IMG/VR virus record: IMGVR_UViG_3300042479_000976
Location: 1 to 20,817 of that record
Strand: one strand, 5' to 3'
DNA from: a virus
Length of the DNA: 20,817 nt
Made by a program: the position numbers and the translations under genes. Under the pieces are notes generated by a model, which did no database searches, had not been told where the DNA came from, and saw only the letters and a program-made list of their open reading frames with translations. Positions within the stretch are counted from its first letter, which is position 1, and the number at the start of each line of letters is the position of its first letter. Positions 6,251-13,667 of this stretch are shown here, in pieces.

Positions 6251-9200
6251 ATGGCAACAGCACAAGCTAATCAGAAAGTATTTGTATCTCCAGGTGTTTA
6301 CACTTCGGAAACCGATTTGTCTTTCGTAGCCCAAAGCGTAGGTGTAACTACTTTGGGTCTAGTTGGTGAAACATTAAAGGGTCCAGCATTTGAACCTATT
6401 TTTATAACCAACTTTGACGAATTTCAAACATTCTTCGGAGGTACCGTTCCTGAAAAATTCATTGGAACGCAAATCCCTAAATATGAAGCCGCATATATTG
6501 CAAAGGCATATCTACAACAATCTAACCAATTATTCGTAACAAGAGTTCTTGGTTTATCAGGTTATGATGCGGGTCCTTCTTGGTCTATTAGAGTGACCGC
6601 TAACGTAGATGGTACGACAATCGGGGTAGATACGGATGTTGTAGCATTAGACTTTACTGCAGTAGTAACTGGTAACACAGGTGTTAGTAATGTTTTAAAC
6701 TTTACAACTCCATTACCTGACGTTATTGCTGACAATCTTAACATTCAATACTTGTTAAACAATGGCTCAACAAGCACTTACAACAAAGATATTTTTAATT
6801 TTATTTTAGGTGTTTCAGGTAACACAAATATTACAGGTACTACGTTGAATGTTTATGGTTCAATTCCTGAAACAGAATACAATGACTTGTCTGCACAATA
6901 CACAACTTTGGGTAACGTATTCAGTGTTGATAGTATGAACTTATTGTTTAACGATTTAACAGATTCTGTTAATGACCCTTGGTATTATGCAACTTTCACA
7001 AATTATTCTAATAATAGTTACTCAGGTTTTTCTTGGGATTACGCGGTTACGGATTTCACTACAGGTGGAACAGGAAATTTTGACGTAACTTTATCAGGTA
7101 CTGTTTATTACTACAGTGGAACTGCTTATACAGAGTACAATAACTTAGTTGTTGCAACTCTTCGTTCAAGAGGTATTTCAGTGTATGATGCTAACAATCA
7201 TGGTCCTGTTTATCAAGTAACAGGATTGACTGACTTGGATATGATTTGTACCGGAGCGTATTCGGGTGTTACAAATAGTCCATTCTCAACCTTCCTATTA
7301 AGTGGTGTTACTTATGAAAATAAAACATTCCAATTTGAAACTTCATTTGGTAGTGTTGATGCAAATTACATCACAAAGGTTCTTGGTATTACTAACTTCT
7401 CAAAATCAAGAACTGAGGTTCCTATTTATGTTGAAGAGTCATATCCAGGTTTATTAAATTATGCATATAACAAAGGATTTATTAAAGGATTAAACTGTGA
7501 TTTGATTGCTTTACCTGAAGCTAGGGATAAAAATTCAACAACTTCTATTGCTTGGTTCTTGGACCAATATCAAACACCAAAGACTCCATTTGTTGTATCT
7601 GAGTTAAGAGGTAACAAGGTTTATAACTTATTTAGATTTGCATCAATTTCAGATGGTGGTTCTGCAAACACAGAAGTTAAAATTTCAATCGCTAACATTT
7701 CATTCTCAAATCAAACTTTTGATGTTTTAGTTAGAGATTTCTTTGACACAGATGCAAATCCTGTTGTTTATGAAAAATACACAAACTGTACTATGGACCC
7801 AGGTTCTAACAGTTTTGTTGCTAAAAAGATTGGTTCTGCTAATGGTGAGTTTCCGTTAGTATCTGCTTACATCATGATTGAACTTTCTGATGAAGCACCA
7901 ATAGACGCATTACCTTGTGGTTTCCGTGGATTTGAAGAAAGAGTTTACGATAGTGTATCAAACCCTTCACCATTCCCTGTAATCAAAAACAAGTACTTCT
8001 TCCCAGGTGAAACAATCTTTGACCCCCCATTTGGAAGTACATACGGTGGAGCAAACATCGTGTCTTCAAGTGGTGACGTTGTAAGAAGAACTTACCTTGG
8101 TATGTCTTCACAATTTGGGGTTGACTCTGACTTATTACAATACAAAGGTAAACAAAACCCTGTAGTAGGTTGGGATACTGCAACTGAATCAGCACCATGG
8201 AACTACCAAACTCAAGGTTTCCACATGGACTCAGGAGCGACTGTTGTTACTATTAGTAACTTTGAAGTAACAAGTGGTACACCAGCGTTTGTTTGTGGTA
8301 TTGCAAGTTTTGATGGTGAACCAACAACTCAAGATAATCCATATTACTTCTTATACTCAAGAAAATATACATTCTGCTTCCAAGGTGGATTTGACGGATG
8401 GGATATCTACAGAGAGTTTAGAACAAACCAAGACAGATTTATGTTGGGTGCATCAGGATACTTACAAGGTTCTACACCTACTCAAAGATATCCGACAGCA
8501 TCTGGTGACGGTACGTTCAAGAGAATCGTTGTGGCGAACAATACACAAGATTTTGCAAACACCGACTACTACGCTTACTTACTTGGTATCTTGTCATTCA
8601 ATAACCCTGAATCAACAAACATCAACGTATTTGCAACTTCAAGTATTGATTACGTTAACAACTCTAACTTGTGTGAAACTGCAATTGGTATGGTTGAAAA
8701 TGAAAGAGCTGACTCGGTTTACATCGTGACAACTCCTGACTACAACATGTACACTTCAGACGGTGGTTCTCAATACGAAATTATCTACCCACAAGAATCG
8801 GTTGACAATTTGGATGATACAGGTATTGATTCATCATACACAGCAACTTACTACCCATGGATTTTGGAAAGAGATACTGTTAACAACACTCAAATATACT
8901 TACCACCAACAGGTCAAGTTTGTAGAAACTTAGCGTTGACTGACAACATTTCATTCCCATGGTTCGCATCGGCGGGTTACACAAGAGGTCTTGTTAACTC
9001 AGTTAAGGCAAGATTGAAACTTACACAAGAAGATAGAGACACCTTGTATCAAGGTCGTATTAACCCAATCGCAACCTTCTCTGATGTTGGAACCGTAATT
9101 TGGGGTAACAAAACTCTTCAAGTTAAAGATTCGGCTCTTAACAGATTGAACGTAAGAAGATTGTTGTTACAAGCTCGTAAATTGATTTCAGCGGTGGCAG

Positions 9201-9451
9201 TTAGATTGTTGTTTGAACAAAATGACGAAATCGTAAGACAACAGTTCTTGGATTCGGTTAACCCTATCCTTGACGCAATCAGAAGAGACAGAGGTCTTTA
9301 TGACTTCCGTGTAACAGTAAGTTCTTCACCTGAAGATTTGGATAGAAACACATTAACAGGTAAAATTTACTTAAAACCTACGAAAGCACTTGAATTCATT
9401 GATATTGAATTCTTCATCACTCCAAGTGGAGCTTCGTTTGAAAATATCTAA
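6251..9451 (+). CDS. 18: Tail sheath protein (gp18 family), unusually long
   Basis: This is the contractile sheath subunit that polymerises around the tail tube and shortens on infection. The N-terminus has the hallmark SPGVYTSETDLS, followed by LGLVGETLKGPA and FQTFFGG. A conserved central segment at about residues 457-545 contains SISDGGSANTEVKI and FFDTD...CTMDP. The C-terminal core, about residues 865-1066, contains LYQGRINPIATFSDVG, the IWGNKTLQ strand and RRLLLQARKLISAVAVRLLF, ending in an acidic beta hairpin with SSPEDLDRNTLTGKIYL. The 1066 residues far exceed T4 gp18 (659). The excess falls mainly at about residues 110-410, a Gly/Thr/Asn/Tyr-rich, probably beta-structured region expected on the outer face, plus added material at about 560-860. 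A strong terminator follows the stop. No Shine-Dalgarno is seen before the ATG. Confidence 0.95.
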   Translation: MATAQANQKVFVSPGVYTSETDLSFVAQSVGVTTLGLVGETLKGPAFEPIFITNFDEFQTFFGGTVPEKFIGTQIPKYEAAYIAKAYLQQSNQLFVTRVLGLSGYDAGPSWSIRVTANVDGTTIGVDTDVVALDFTAVVTGNTGVSNVLNFTTPLPDVIADNLNIQYLLNNGSTSTYNKDIFNFILGVSGNTNITGTTLNVYGSIPETEYNDLSAQYTTLGNVFSVDSMNLLFNDLTDSVNDPWYYATFTNYSNNSYSGFSWDYAVTDFTTGGTGNFDVTLSGTVYYYSGTAYTEYNNLVVATLRSRGISVYDANNHGPVYQVTGLTDLDMICTGAYSGVTNSPFSTFLLSGVTYENKTFQFETSFGSVDANYITKVLGITNFSKSRTEVPIYVEESYPGLLNYAYNKGFIKGLNCDLIALPEARDKNSTTSIAWFLDQYQTPKTPFVVSELRGNKVYNLFRFASISDGGSANTEVKISIANISFSNQTFDVLVRDFFDTDANPVVYEKYTNCTMDPGSNSFVAKKIGSANGEFPLVSAYIMIELSDEAPIDALPCGFRGFEERVYDSVSNPSPFPVIKNKYFFPGETIFDPPFGSTYGGANIVSSSGDVVRRTYLGMSSQFGVDSDLLQYKGKQNPVVGWDTATESAPWNYQTQGFHMDSGATVVTISNFEVTSGTPAFVCGIASFDGEPTTQDNPYYFLYSRKYTFCFQGGFDGWDIYREFRTNQDRFMLGASGYLQGSTPTQRYPTASGDGTFKRIVVANNTQDFANTDYYAYLLGILSFNNPESTNINVFATSSIDYVNNSNLCETAIGMVENERADSVYIVTTPDYNMYTSDGGSQYEIIYPQESVDNLDDTGIDSSYTATYYPWILERDTVNNTQIYLPPTGQVCRNLALTDNISFPWFASAGYTRGLVNSVKARLKLTQEDRDTLYQGRINPIATFSDVGTVIWGNKTLQVKDSALNRLNVRRLLLQARKLISAVAVRLLFEQNDEIVRQQFLDSVNPILDAIRRDRGLYDFRVTVSSSPEDLDRNTLTGKIYLKPTKALEFIDIEFFITPSGASFENI

Positions 9452-9459
9452 TAAAAAAC

Positions 9460-9485
9460 AAAGTGGGGTTTCGGCCCCACTTTTT
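9460..9485 (+). terminator. Intrinsic terminator after the tail sheath gene
   Basis: A perfect nine-base stem, AAAGTGGGG (9460-9468) with CCCCACTTT (9475-9483), encloses the six-base loop TTTCGG and runs directly into a T tract. It begins eight bases after the sheath stop codon and would limit transcription into the HAD gene. Confidence 0.88.
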
Positions 9486-9492
9486 AGCCGTT

Positions 9493-9500
9493 TATAAATA
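9493..9500 (+). promoter_or_regulatory. TATAAATA directly before the HAD gene
   Basis: TATAAATA, identical to the T4 late -10 consensus, abuts the ATG at 9501. It is the reverse complement of the TATTTATA form seen at other genes here. As a promoter it would start transcription inside the coding region, so its role is uncertain. Confidence 0.25.
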
Positions 9501-10316
9501 ATGAATAGAATTAAAGAAGGTTTTGAAGGTAAGGCACCAGATTTAAAATACTATGCCTTTGATTGGGATGACAACATCGTTCACATGCCAACCAAGATAG
9601 TTTTGGAAGACACTTCAGGTGACGAGGTGGAAATGTCAACTGAAGACTTTGCAACTTTTAGAGACAGAATTGGGAATGAACCATTTGATTATATGGGTAG
9701 AACAATCAAAGGTTATGCTGAAAAACCATTTAGAAATTTTAAAGTGGAGGGTGACAAACAATTTTTGATAGATGCTATGAGGGCAAAACCAGGTCCGGCT
9801 TGGGATGATTTTAAAGAGGCAATCAATAACGGTTCCATTTTTGCGATAATCACTGCGAGGGGTCACAACCCAAAAACCATCAAAGAGGGTGTATACAATT
9901 ACATCATTAACAACTATGAGGGTATTGATAAAAAAGAGTTATTAAAAAACTTAAAAAAATATCGTGATTTTGTGGGTGAAGAAGAAATGACGGATGAAGA
10001 ATTAATTCGTTCTTACTTAGAACTCAACAAATATAATCCGGTAAGTTTCGGTGAGGGTTCCGCGGCAAACCCTGAAGAACTTAAAGTAACGGCTATGGAA
10101 GATTTTGTAAGATATGTGAAATCCATGGCGGCACTTTTACAAAAAAGTGCAATACTTAAAAAAGATATTGCCAATAAATTTTCTCCTAGAATGCCTTTAA
10201 TTGGCTTTTCAGATGATGATATTAAGAATGTAGATGTAATGAAGAAACATTTTGATAAAATCAAAGAACCAATTAAGGTATATTCTACTAAAGGAGGAAT
10301 TAAAAAAGAATACTAG
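9501..10316 (+). CDS. HAD-superfamily phosphatase-like protein
   Basis: This 271-residue protein carries HAD motifs. Motif I is FDWDDNI with D21 as the expected nucleophile and D23 as the acid/base. Motif II is IITARGH with T118. The acidic motif IV is IGFSDDD with D238-D239 as metal ligands. A lysine for motif III is likely in the 190-225 region (K195 or a nearby lysine), but I cannot fix which one. HAD enzymes mostly remove phosphate from small molecules, nucleotides or nucleic-acid ends. The substrate here cannot be told. An insertion of about 90 residues between motif I and motif II would be a cap. It is not the DVDGT form of T4 polynucleotide kinase. The gene sits between sheath and tube genes that are adjacent in T4, and follows a terminator, so it looks like an accessory insertion. 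Confidence 0.75.
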   Translation: MNRIKEGFEGKAPDLKYYAFDWDDNIVHMPTKIVLEDTSGDEVEMSTEDFATFRDRIGNEPFDYMGRTIKGYAEKPFRNFKVEGDKQFLIDAMRAKPGPAWDDFKEAINNGSIFAIITARGHNPKTIKEGVYNYIINNYEGIDKKELLKNLKKYRDFVGEEEMTDEELIRSYLELNKYNPVSFGEGSAANPEELKVTAMEDFVRYVKSMAALLQKSAILKKDIANKFSPRMPLIGFSDDDIKNVDVMKKHFDKIKEPIKVYSTKGGIKKEY

Positions 10317-10383
10317 AACTAGACCTAGTGAAGATATAGTTTTTTCAAAAACAAAGTAAAGGGAAAAATTTTCACACAGGTAG

Positions 10384-10390
10384 TATTTAT
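10384..10390 (+). promoter_or_regulatory. TATTTAT leader motif before the tail tube gene
   Basis: TATTTAT lies 36 bases before the gp19 ATG, in the 110-base gap after the HAD gene. It is followed by an A-rich leader without a Shine-Dalgarno. The spacing matches that at the sheath gene (35). Confidence 0.5.
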
Positions 10391-10426
10391 AATAAAAGAT
10401 AAAAAATTTAAAGAAATTAAAACAAC

Positions 10427-10915
10427 ATGGCTGATTTATTAATGAAAATGCCCATACCTTACGAACCGAAGCGTCAAAACCGCTTTATCCTAAGGTTTCC
10501 TTCTTCGTTAGGTATTAACGAATGGTTTGTTGAATCAACAAAACGTCCATCAATCAAAATTAATTCAACTGAGATTCAGTTTTTGAATACATCAACATTT
10601 GTTGCTGGTAGATTTAACTGGGATGAAATTCCGGTTACCTTCCGTGACCCAATTGGTCCATCTGCGGCTCAAGCTCTTATGGAGTGGGTTCGTTTACATG
10701 CTGAATCGGTGACAGGTCGTATGGGTTACGCTGCGGGTTATAAAAAAGATATTGACCTTGAGATGTTAGACCCAACAGGTGTTGTTGTTGAAAAATGGAT
10801 TTTGTACGGAACATTCCTAACAAATGTGGATTTCCAAACACTTAACTATTCCCAAGATGGATTAGCAACAATTTCTTGTAGTTTAAGACCTGACCGTTGT
10901 GTTTTAATTTACTAA
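10427..10915 (+). CDS. 19: Tail tube protein (gp19 family)
   Basis: This 162-residue protein is almost the same length as T4 gp19 (163) and would form the inner tube inside the sheath. Features of the tube fold include an N-terminal basic NRFILRFPSSLG strand, a WFVESTKRPSIK segment, the FNWDEIPVTFRDPIGPSA turn, a helix with LMEWVRLHAES, and a final beta hairpin with FLTNVDFQTLNYSQDG and SLRPDRCVL. Its place downstream of the sheath gene and upstream of hub genes fits the T4 order, apart from the HAD gene between. The leader reads AAAACAAC before the ATG, with no Shine-Dalgarno. A perfect-stem terminator follows 35 bases after the stop, as expected for a high-copy structural gene expressed on its own short message. 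Confidence 0.92.
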   Translation: MADLLMKMPIPYEPKRQNRFILRFPSSLGINEWFVESTKRPSIKINSTEIQFLNTSTFVAGRFNWDEIPVTFRDPIGPSAAQALMEWVRLHAESVTGRMGYAAGYKKDIDLEMLDPTGVVVEKWILYGTFLTNVDFQTLNYSQDGLATISCSLRPDRCVLIY

Positions 10916-10919
10916 TTTC

Positions 10920-10926
10920 TATTTAT
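10920..10926 (+). promoter_or_regulatory. TATTTAT motif downstream of the tube gene
   Basis: TATTTAT occurs four bases after the gp19 stop and 57 bases before the gp26-like ATG, but upstream of the terminator hairpin. If it starts transcription, the transcript would meet that hairpin after about 20 bases, so it could act in an attenuation arrangement. Confidence 0.3.
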
Positions 10927-10950
10927 TTACTTTTTTAAATCAATATATTT

Positions 10951-10980
10951 AACCGTAGAACCAAACTCTACGGTTTTTTT
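10951..10980 (+). terminator. Intrinsic terminator after the tail tube gene
   Basis: A nine-base perfect stem, AACCGTAGA (10951-10959) with TCTACGGTT (10967-10975), has the seven-base loop ACCAAAC. The stem's last two Ts begin an unbroken T run to 10980. The next gene starts only four bases later, so messages reading through carry this hairpin next to the start codon. Confidence 0.88.
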
Positions 10981-10983
10981 ATT

Positions 10984-11724
10984 ATGGAAGATATATCACA
11001 ATACGGACAAGAAAATTTCTCAATGCCACATGACGTGGTTCAATTACCTTCAAGAGGTATTTTTTATAAAAACAAAAAAAGTTCTGTCAAGGTAGGATAC
11101 CTAACCGCAGCAGATGAAAATATTTTGATGGGGAGAAGTGAAGATGTTACCATGCAACTTCTTAGAAATAAATTGTATGAACCAGGTATGAAACCTGAAG
11201 AGTTACTTGAGGGTGATATTGAAGCAATTTTAATTTTTTTAAGAAATACATCTTTCGGACCTGAAATGGAAATGTCTTTGAAAGACCCTGTAACGGGTAA
11301 TGAATTCAAAACACAAGTTTTGTTGGATGAATTAAACATCAATAAAGGGGTTGAACCTGATACTGATGGTACATTTTCGGCGACTTTACCTGTATCAGGT
11401 GTTCAAGTTAAATTAAAACCACTTACTTATGGTGATGGTTTAGAACTTAGAAAAATATTTGAGTCATACCCACAAGGTAGGGTTGTTCCAAGAGTTACGA
11501 TGAGATTAGTAAAAGAAATTCAAAGTATTAATGGAAGTACTGATAAGGGTGAAATTACAAAATTTGTAGAACAGATGCCAATCGCTGACTCTAAATTCAT
11601 TAAAAAATTTATGAATGAAAATGAACCAAGATTGGATATGGAAAGAATTGTTATGGCCCCGTCAGGAGAAAAACTCACAGTGAATGTTGGGTTTGGGGTC
11701 GAATTTTTTCGTCCTTTCTTCTGA
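10984..11724 (+). CDS. Baseplate hub protein, gp26-like (T4 baseplate family)
   Basis: This 246-residue protein (T4 gp26 is about 208) begins with a short acidic segment followed by VVQLPSRGIFY. The LPSRG motif and the following strand are the family signature of T4 gp26-type hub proteins. A predicted helical region with LTAADENILMG, then LLEGDIEAILIFLRNTSFGPE, then LKPLTYGDGLELRKIF, also fits that family. The protein would act in assembly of the central hub of the baseplate. The ATG lies directly after the tube-gene terminator with no Shine-Dalgarno. The last 41 bases overlap a small gene in the +1 frame, which may be expressed separately or by frameshifting. Confidence 0.7.
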   Translation: MEDISQYGQENFSMPHDVVQLPSRGIFYKNKKSSVKVGYLTAADENILMGRSEDVTMQLLRNKLYEPGMKPEELLEGDIEAILIFLRNTSFGPEMEMSLKDPVTGNEFKTQVLLDELNINKGVEPDTDGTFSATLPVSGVQVKLKPLTYGDGLELRKIFESYPQGRVVPRVTMRLVKEIQSINGSTDKGEITKFVEQMPIADSKFIKKFMNENEPRLDMERIVMAPSGEKLTVNVGFGVEFFRPFF

Positions 11725-11863
11725 TTATAGAAAGTCTCAAATAGACGAATTTTATTATTTGAAGACGTTACTTGGTGTTTCATACCAAGAATTTTTAATA
11801 ATGCCTATCTTTATTAGGAAGTATCTTTTGAATAAATGGATTGAAGATAAATCTCAAAAATAA
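11684..11863 (+). CDS. Small overlapping gene after gp26-like, gp51-type hub-assembly candidate or frameshift extension
   Basis: A 59-residue open frame lies in the +1 frame relative to the gp26-like gene, starting at an ATG 41 bases before that gene's stop and ending with TAA at 11861-11863. The sequence after the overlap reads DEFYYLKTLLGVSYQEFLIM followed by a basic amphipathic helix and an acidic end. The aromatic helix, the xSYQEFLIMPI turn and the basic helix resemble the short downstream partners of tail-assembly genes, and loosely the short gp51-type hub-assembly proteins. It fills almost all of the gap to the next gene. It may start at its own ATG, or be joined to the gp26-like protein by a +1 shift at TTTTTTC (11704-11710), where tRNA-Phe could move from TTT to TTC. 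The coding call is firm, the function uncertain. Confidence 0.65.
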   Translation: MLGLGSNFFVLSSDYRKSQIDEFYYLKTLLGVSYQEFLIMPIFIRKYLLNKWIEDKSQK

Positions 11864-11873
11864 CAAAAGAATC

Positions 11874-11880
11874 TATTTAT
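11874..11880 (+). promoter_or_regulatory. TATTTAT leader motif before the tape-measure candidate
   Basis: TATTTAT lies 13 bases before the ATG at 11894, in a 30-base gap. The same spacing occurs before the 1684-aa baseplate gene. Confidence 0.45.
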
Positions 11881-11893
11881 TTAGAAATTCAAC

Positions 11894-13633
11894 ATGGCTG
11901 ACAACAATCCGAATGATTTTAATAGTATGGGTGATGTATTCAAGGCATATCAAGATACCTTGAACTTTAAAGACACCATAGATAAAATCTATACGGGAAT
12001 TAATAATATTAATAAGTCTTTTGGTGATAGTAGATTAAGAGCTGTTGAGTTTTCAAACGCTATTAGTGATTCTGCATCAAGTTTAGTCCGTGTTGGTGCT
12101 TCTCTTGATGATATTGATACAACAATTATTGCTATCAGTGAAGGTGCTCGTAGAAATGTAATTGAAACTACAGACACAATCACTGAAATTTATGCCGCGG
12201 CACAACTTATTGGCCAACAAGCAGACCCAGCAAGACTTGTTGAGAATTTCCAAGCTGCGGGATATGAAATATCACAAGTTGGGGAAACAGTTGCCGAATC
12301 CATTGGATATGTTCAAAGTTTAGGACTTAATTCAAGAAAAATCATGCAAGACGTTGTCAATAGCATGGAATACATGAATAGGTTTAATTTTTCTGATGGT
12401 GTTGTTGGATTGACAAAAATGGCTGCACAGGCATCTATGTTACGATTTGATATGGCAACCACCGCCAAATTCGCTGACAGTGTTATGAATCCACAAGGTG
12501 CTATTGAAATGGCATCTGCGTTCCAAAGATTGGGTGTTATGGCGGGTGATTTAGTTGACCCGTTTGTGTTGATGGACAAATCAATTAACGACCCAGCAGG
12601 ACTTCAAGATAGTTTAATTAATCTCACCAAGCAATTTACAATGTTTGACGAAAAGACTCAATCATTTAAAATTGCGCCGGGAGCTCAAAGACAAATTAAA
12701 GAAATAGCCGAAGCTGCGGGAATGACCGCCGCTGAATTTACAAAAACCGCACTATCTGCCGCTGACATGGATAGAAGACTTGGTCAGATTAATCTTGGTA
12801 TTAATGCAACTGAAGAAGAAAAAATGTTGGTTGCCAACATGGCTAAGATGGGTACGGGAGCTTTTAAGGGTGACTATGTTGTTCAGATTAAAGACGATGA
12901 AGGCAAGGACCAAACGAAAAGGTTAAGTGACTTACAATCAGAAGAATTCCAAAAATTAAGGGAAATTCAAGAAAGTGCTCCAAAAACAGTTGAAGAAATA
13001 CAAAGGTCTCAACTTGGTGTGATGGAAACGATACAAAGAGATTTGGCGGCATTACCAATCCAAATTGGATATGCTATTGGTGGACAATCAGCAATTATTA
13101 GAGGTGCTGAAGCAACTAAAAGAATTGGGGATGACATTGCAAGTGCCTTATATTCTAAAGGGGTTTTAGGTAGTGGTGAAGACTCAAGAAAATTCTTTGA
13201 AGCTGTTGGTGATGATTTTCAAGACTTGCTGGTTAAAGCATCTCAAGGAGACACAAAGGCACTTGAAGGTGTTACAAAAAGATTGGATGAGAAGTCCTCT
13301 CAACTTGAAAGTGGGGTTTATGCAAGATTTACAGAATTTGTATCTCAACTTGGTATTGAAAAACCTAGGGATTCTATAGAACAGTCTTATAACAATTTGA
13401 CTAGTGGGATAGTTCAAAAGGCAAAACAAAGTGCTGCTAAAGAACAATCGGCTAACCAACAAAAAGATGTGAATATTAATGGTCAAGTAAGATTTGTTAT
13501 TGATGCACCTGTGGGTGTTGATACTGCCAGACTTACACAATATGTTCAAAGTCCTGAATTTAGAAATGCGTTAGTAAAAGTTCTTGGTGAAATAGATGAA
13601 AATGGTACGAAACCACTTCCATCAAGAAAATAA
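11894..13633 (+). CDS. Tail tape-measure/hub protein, gp29-like candidate
   Basis: This 579-residue protein is close to the length of T4 gp29 (590), the tape measure that sets tube length and joins the hub. It is largely helical by composition, rich in Ala, Gln, Asp and Ser, with repeated alpha-helical stretches (for example FSNAISDSASSLVRVGASLD and AAGMTAAEFTKTALSAADMD). It has no clear enzymatic motif or signal peptide. The C-terminal part ends in a conserved-looking beta segment, INGQVRFVIDAPVGVDTARL, followed by a short helix. Its location after gp26/gp51-type genes and before baseplate genes fits a hub/tape-measure role. The family identity is inferred from length, composition and context, not from a diagnostic motif. 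Confidence 0.55.
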   Translation: MADNNPNDFNSMGDVFKAYQDTLNFKDTIDKIYTGINNINKSFGDSRLRAVEFSNAISDSASSLVRVGASLDDIDTTIIAISEGARRNVIETTDTITEIYAAAQLIGQQADPARLVENFQAAGYEISQVGETVAESIGYVQSLGLNSRKIMQDVVNSMEYMNRFNFSDGVVGLTKMAAQASMLRFDMATTAKFADSVMNPQGAIEMASAFQRLGVMAGDLVDPFVLMDKSINDPAGLQDSLINLTKQFTMFDEKTQSFKIAPGAQRQIKEIAEAAGMTAAEFTKTALSAADMDRRLGQINLGINATEEEKMLVANMAKMGTGAFKGDYVVQIKDDEGKDQTKRLSDLQSEEFQKLREIQESAPKTVEEIQRSQLGVMETIQRDLAALPIQIGYAIGGQSAIIRGAEATKRIGDDIASALYSKGVLGSGEDSRKFFEAVGDDFQDLLVKASQGDTKALEGVTKRLDEKSSQLESGVYARFTEFVSQLGIEKPRDSIEQSYNNLTSGIVQKAKQSAAKEQSANQQKDVNINGQVRFVIDAPVGVDTARLTQYVQSPEFRNALVKVLGEIDENGTKPLPSRK

Positions 13634-13647
13634 AATTTTGATATCTG

Positions 13648-13654
13648 TATTTAT
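13648..13654 (+). promoter_or_regulatory. TATTTAT leader motif before the 1684-aa baseplate gene
   Basis: TATTTAT lies 13 bases before the ATG at 13668, in a 34-base gap after the tape-measure candidate. It would head a unit that includes the next two coupled genes. Confidence 0.45.
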
Positions 13655-13667
13655 AGAATAAAATAGT

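Noticed and set aside
8274-8729. 151-residue frame overlapping the sheath gene on the same strand
   Set aside because: It is a shifted frame inside the well-supported gp18 gene, with Leu/Thr/Gln-rich low-information sequence and no motif.
10317-10380. CTAG-containing short hairpin and T run as a terminator after the HAD gene
   Set aside because: The possible stem is only about five bases with a two-base loop and is separated from the T run by about 12 bases.
11704-11710. TTTTTTC as a classical -1 slippery site
   Set aside because: The downstream frame is +1 (equivalently -2) relative to the gp26-like gene, so a -1 shift would not enter it.
13184-13549. 121-residue minus-strand frame inside the tape-measure candidate
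   Set aside because: It is antisense to a coding gene with coherent protein composition. Its own sequence is Cys/Phe/Leu/Ser-rich, typical of a shadow frame.
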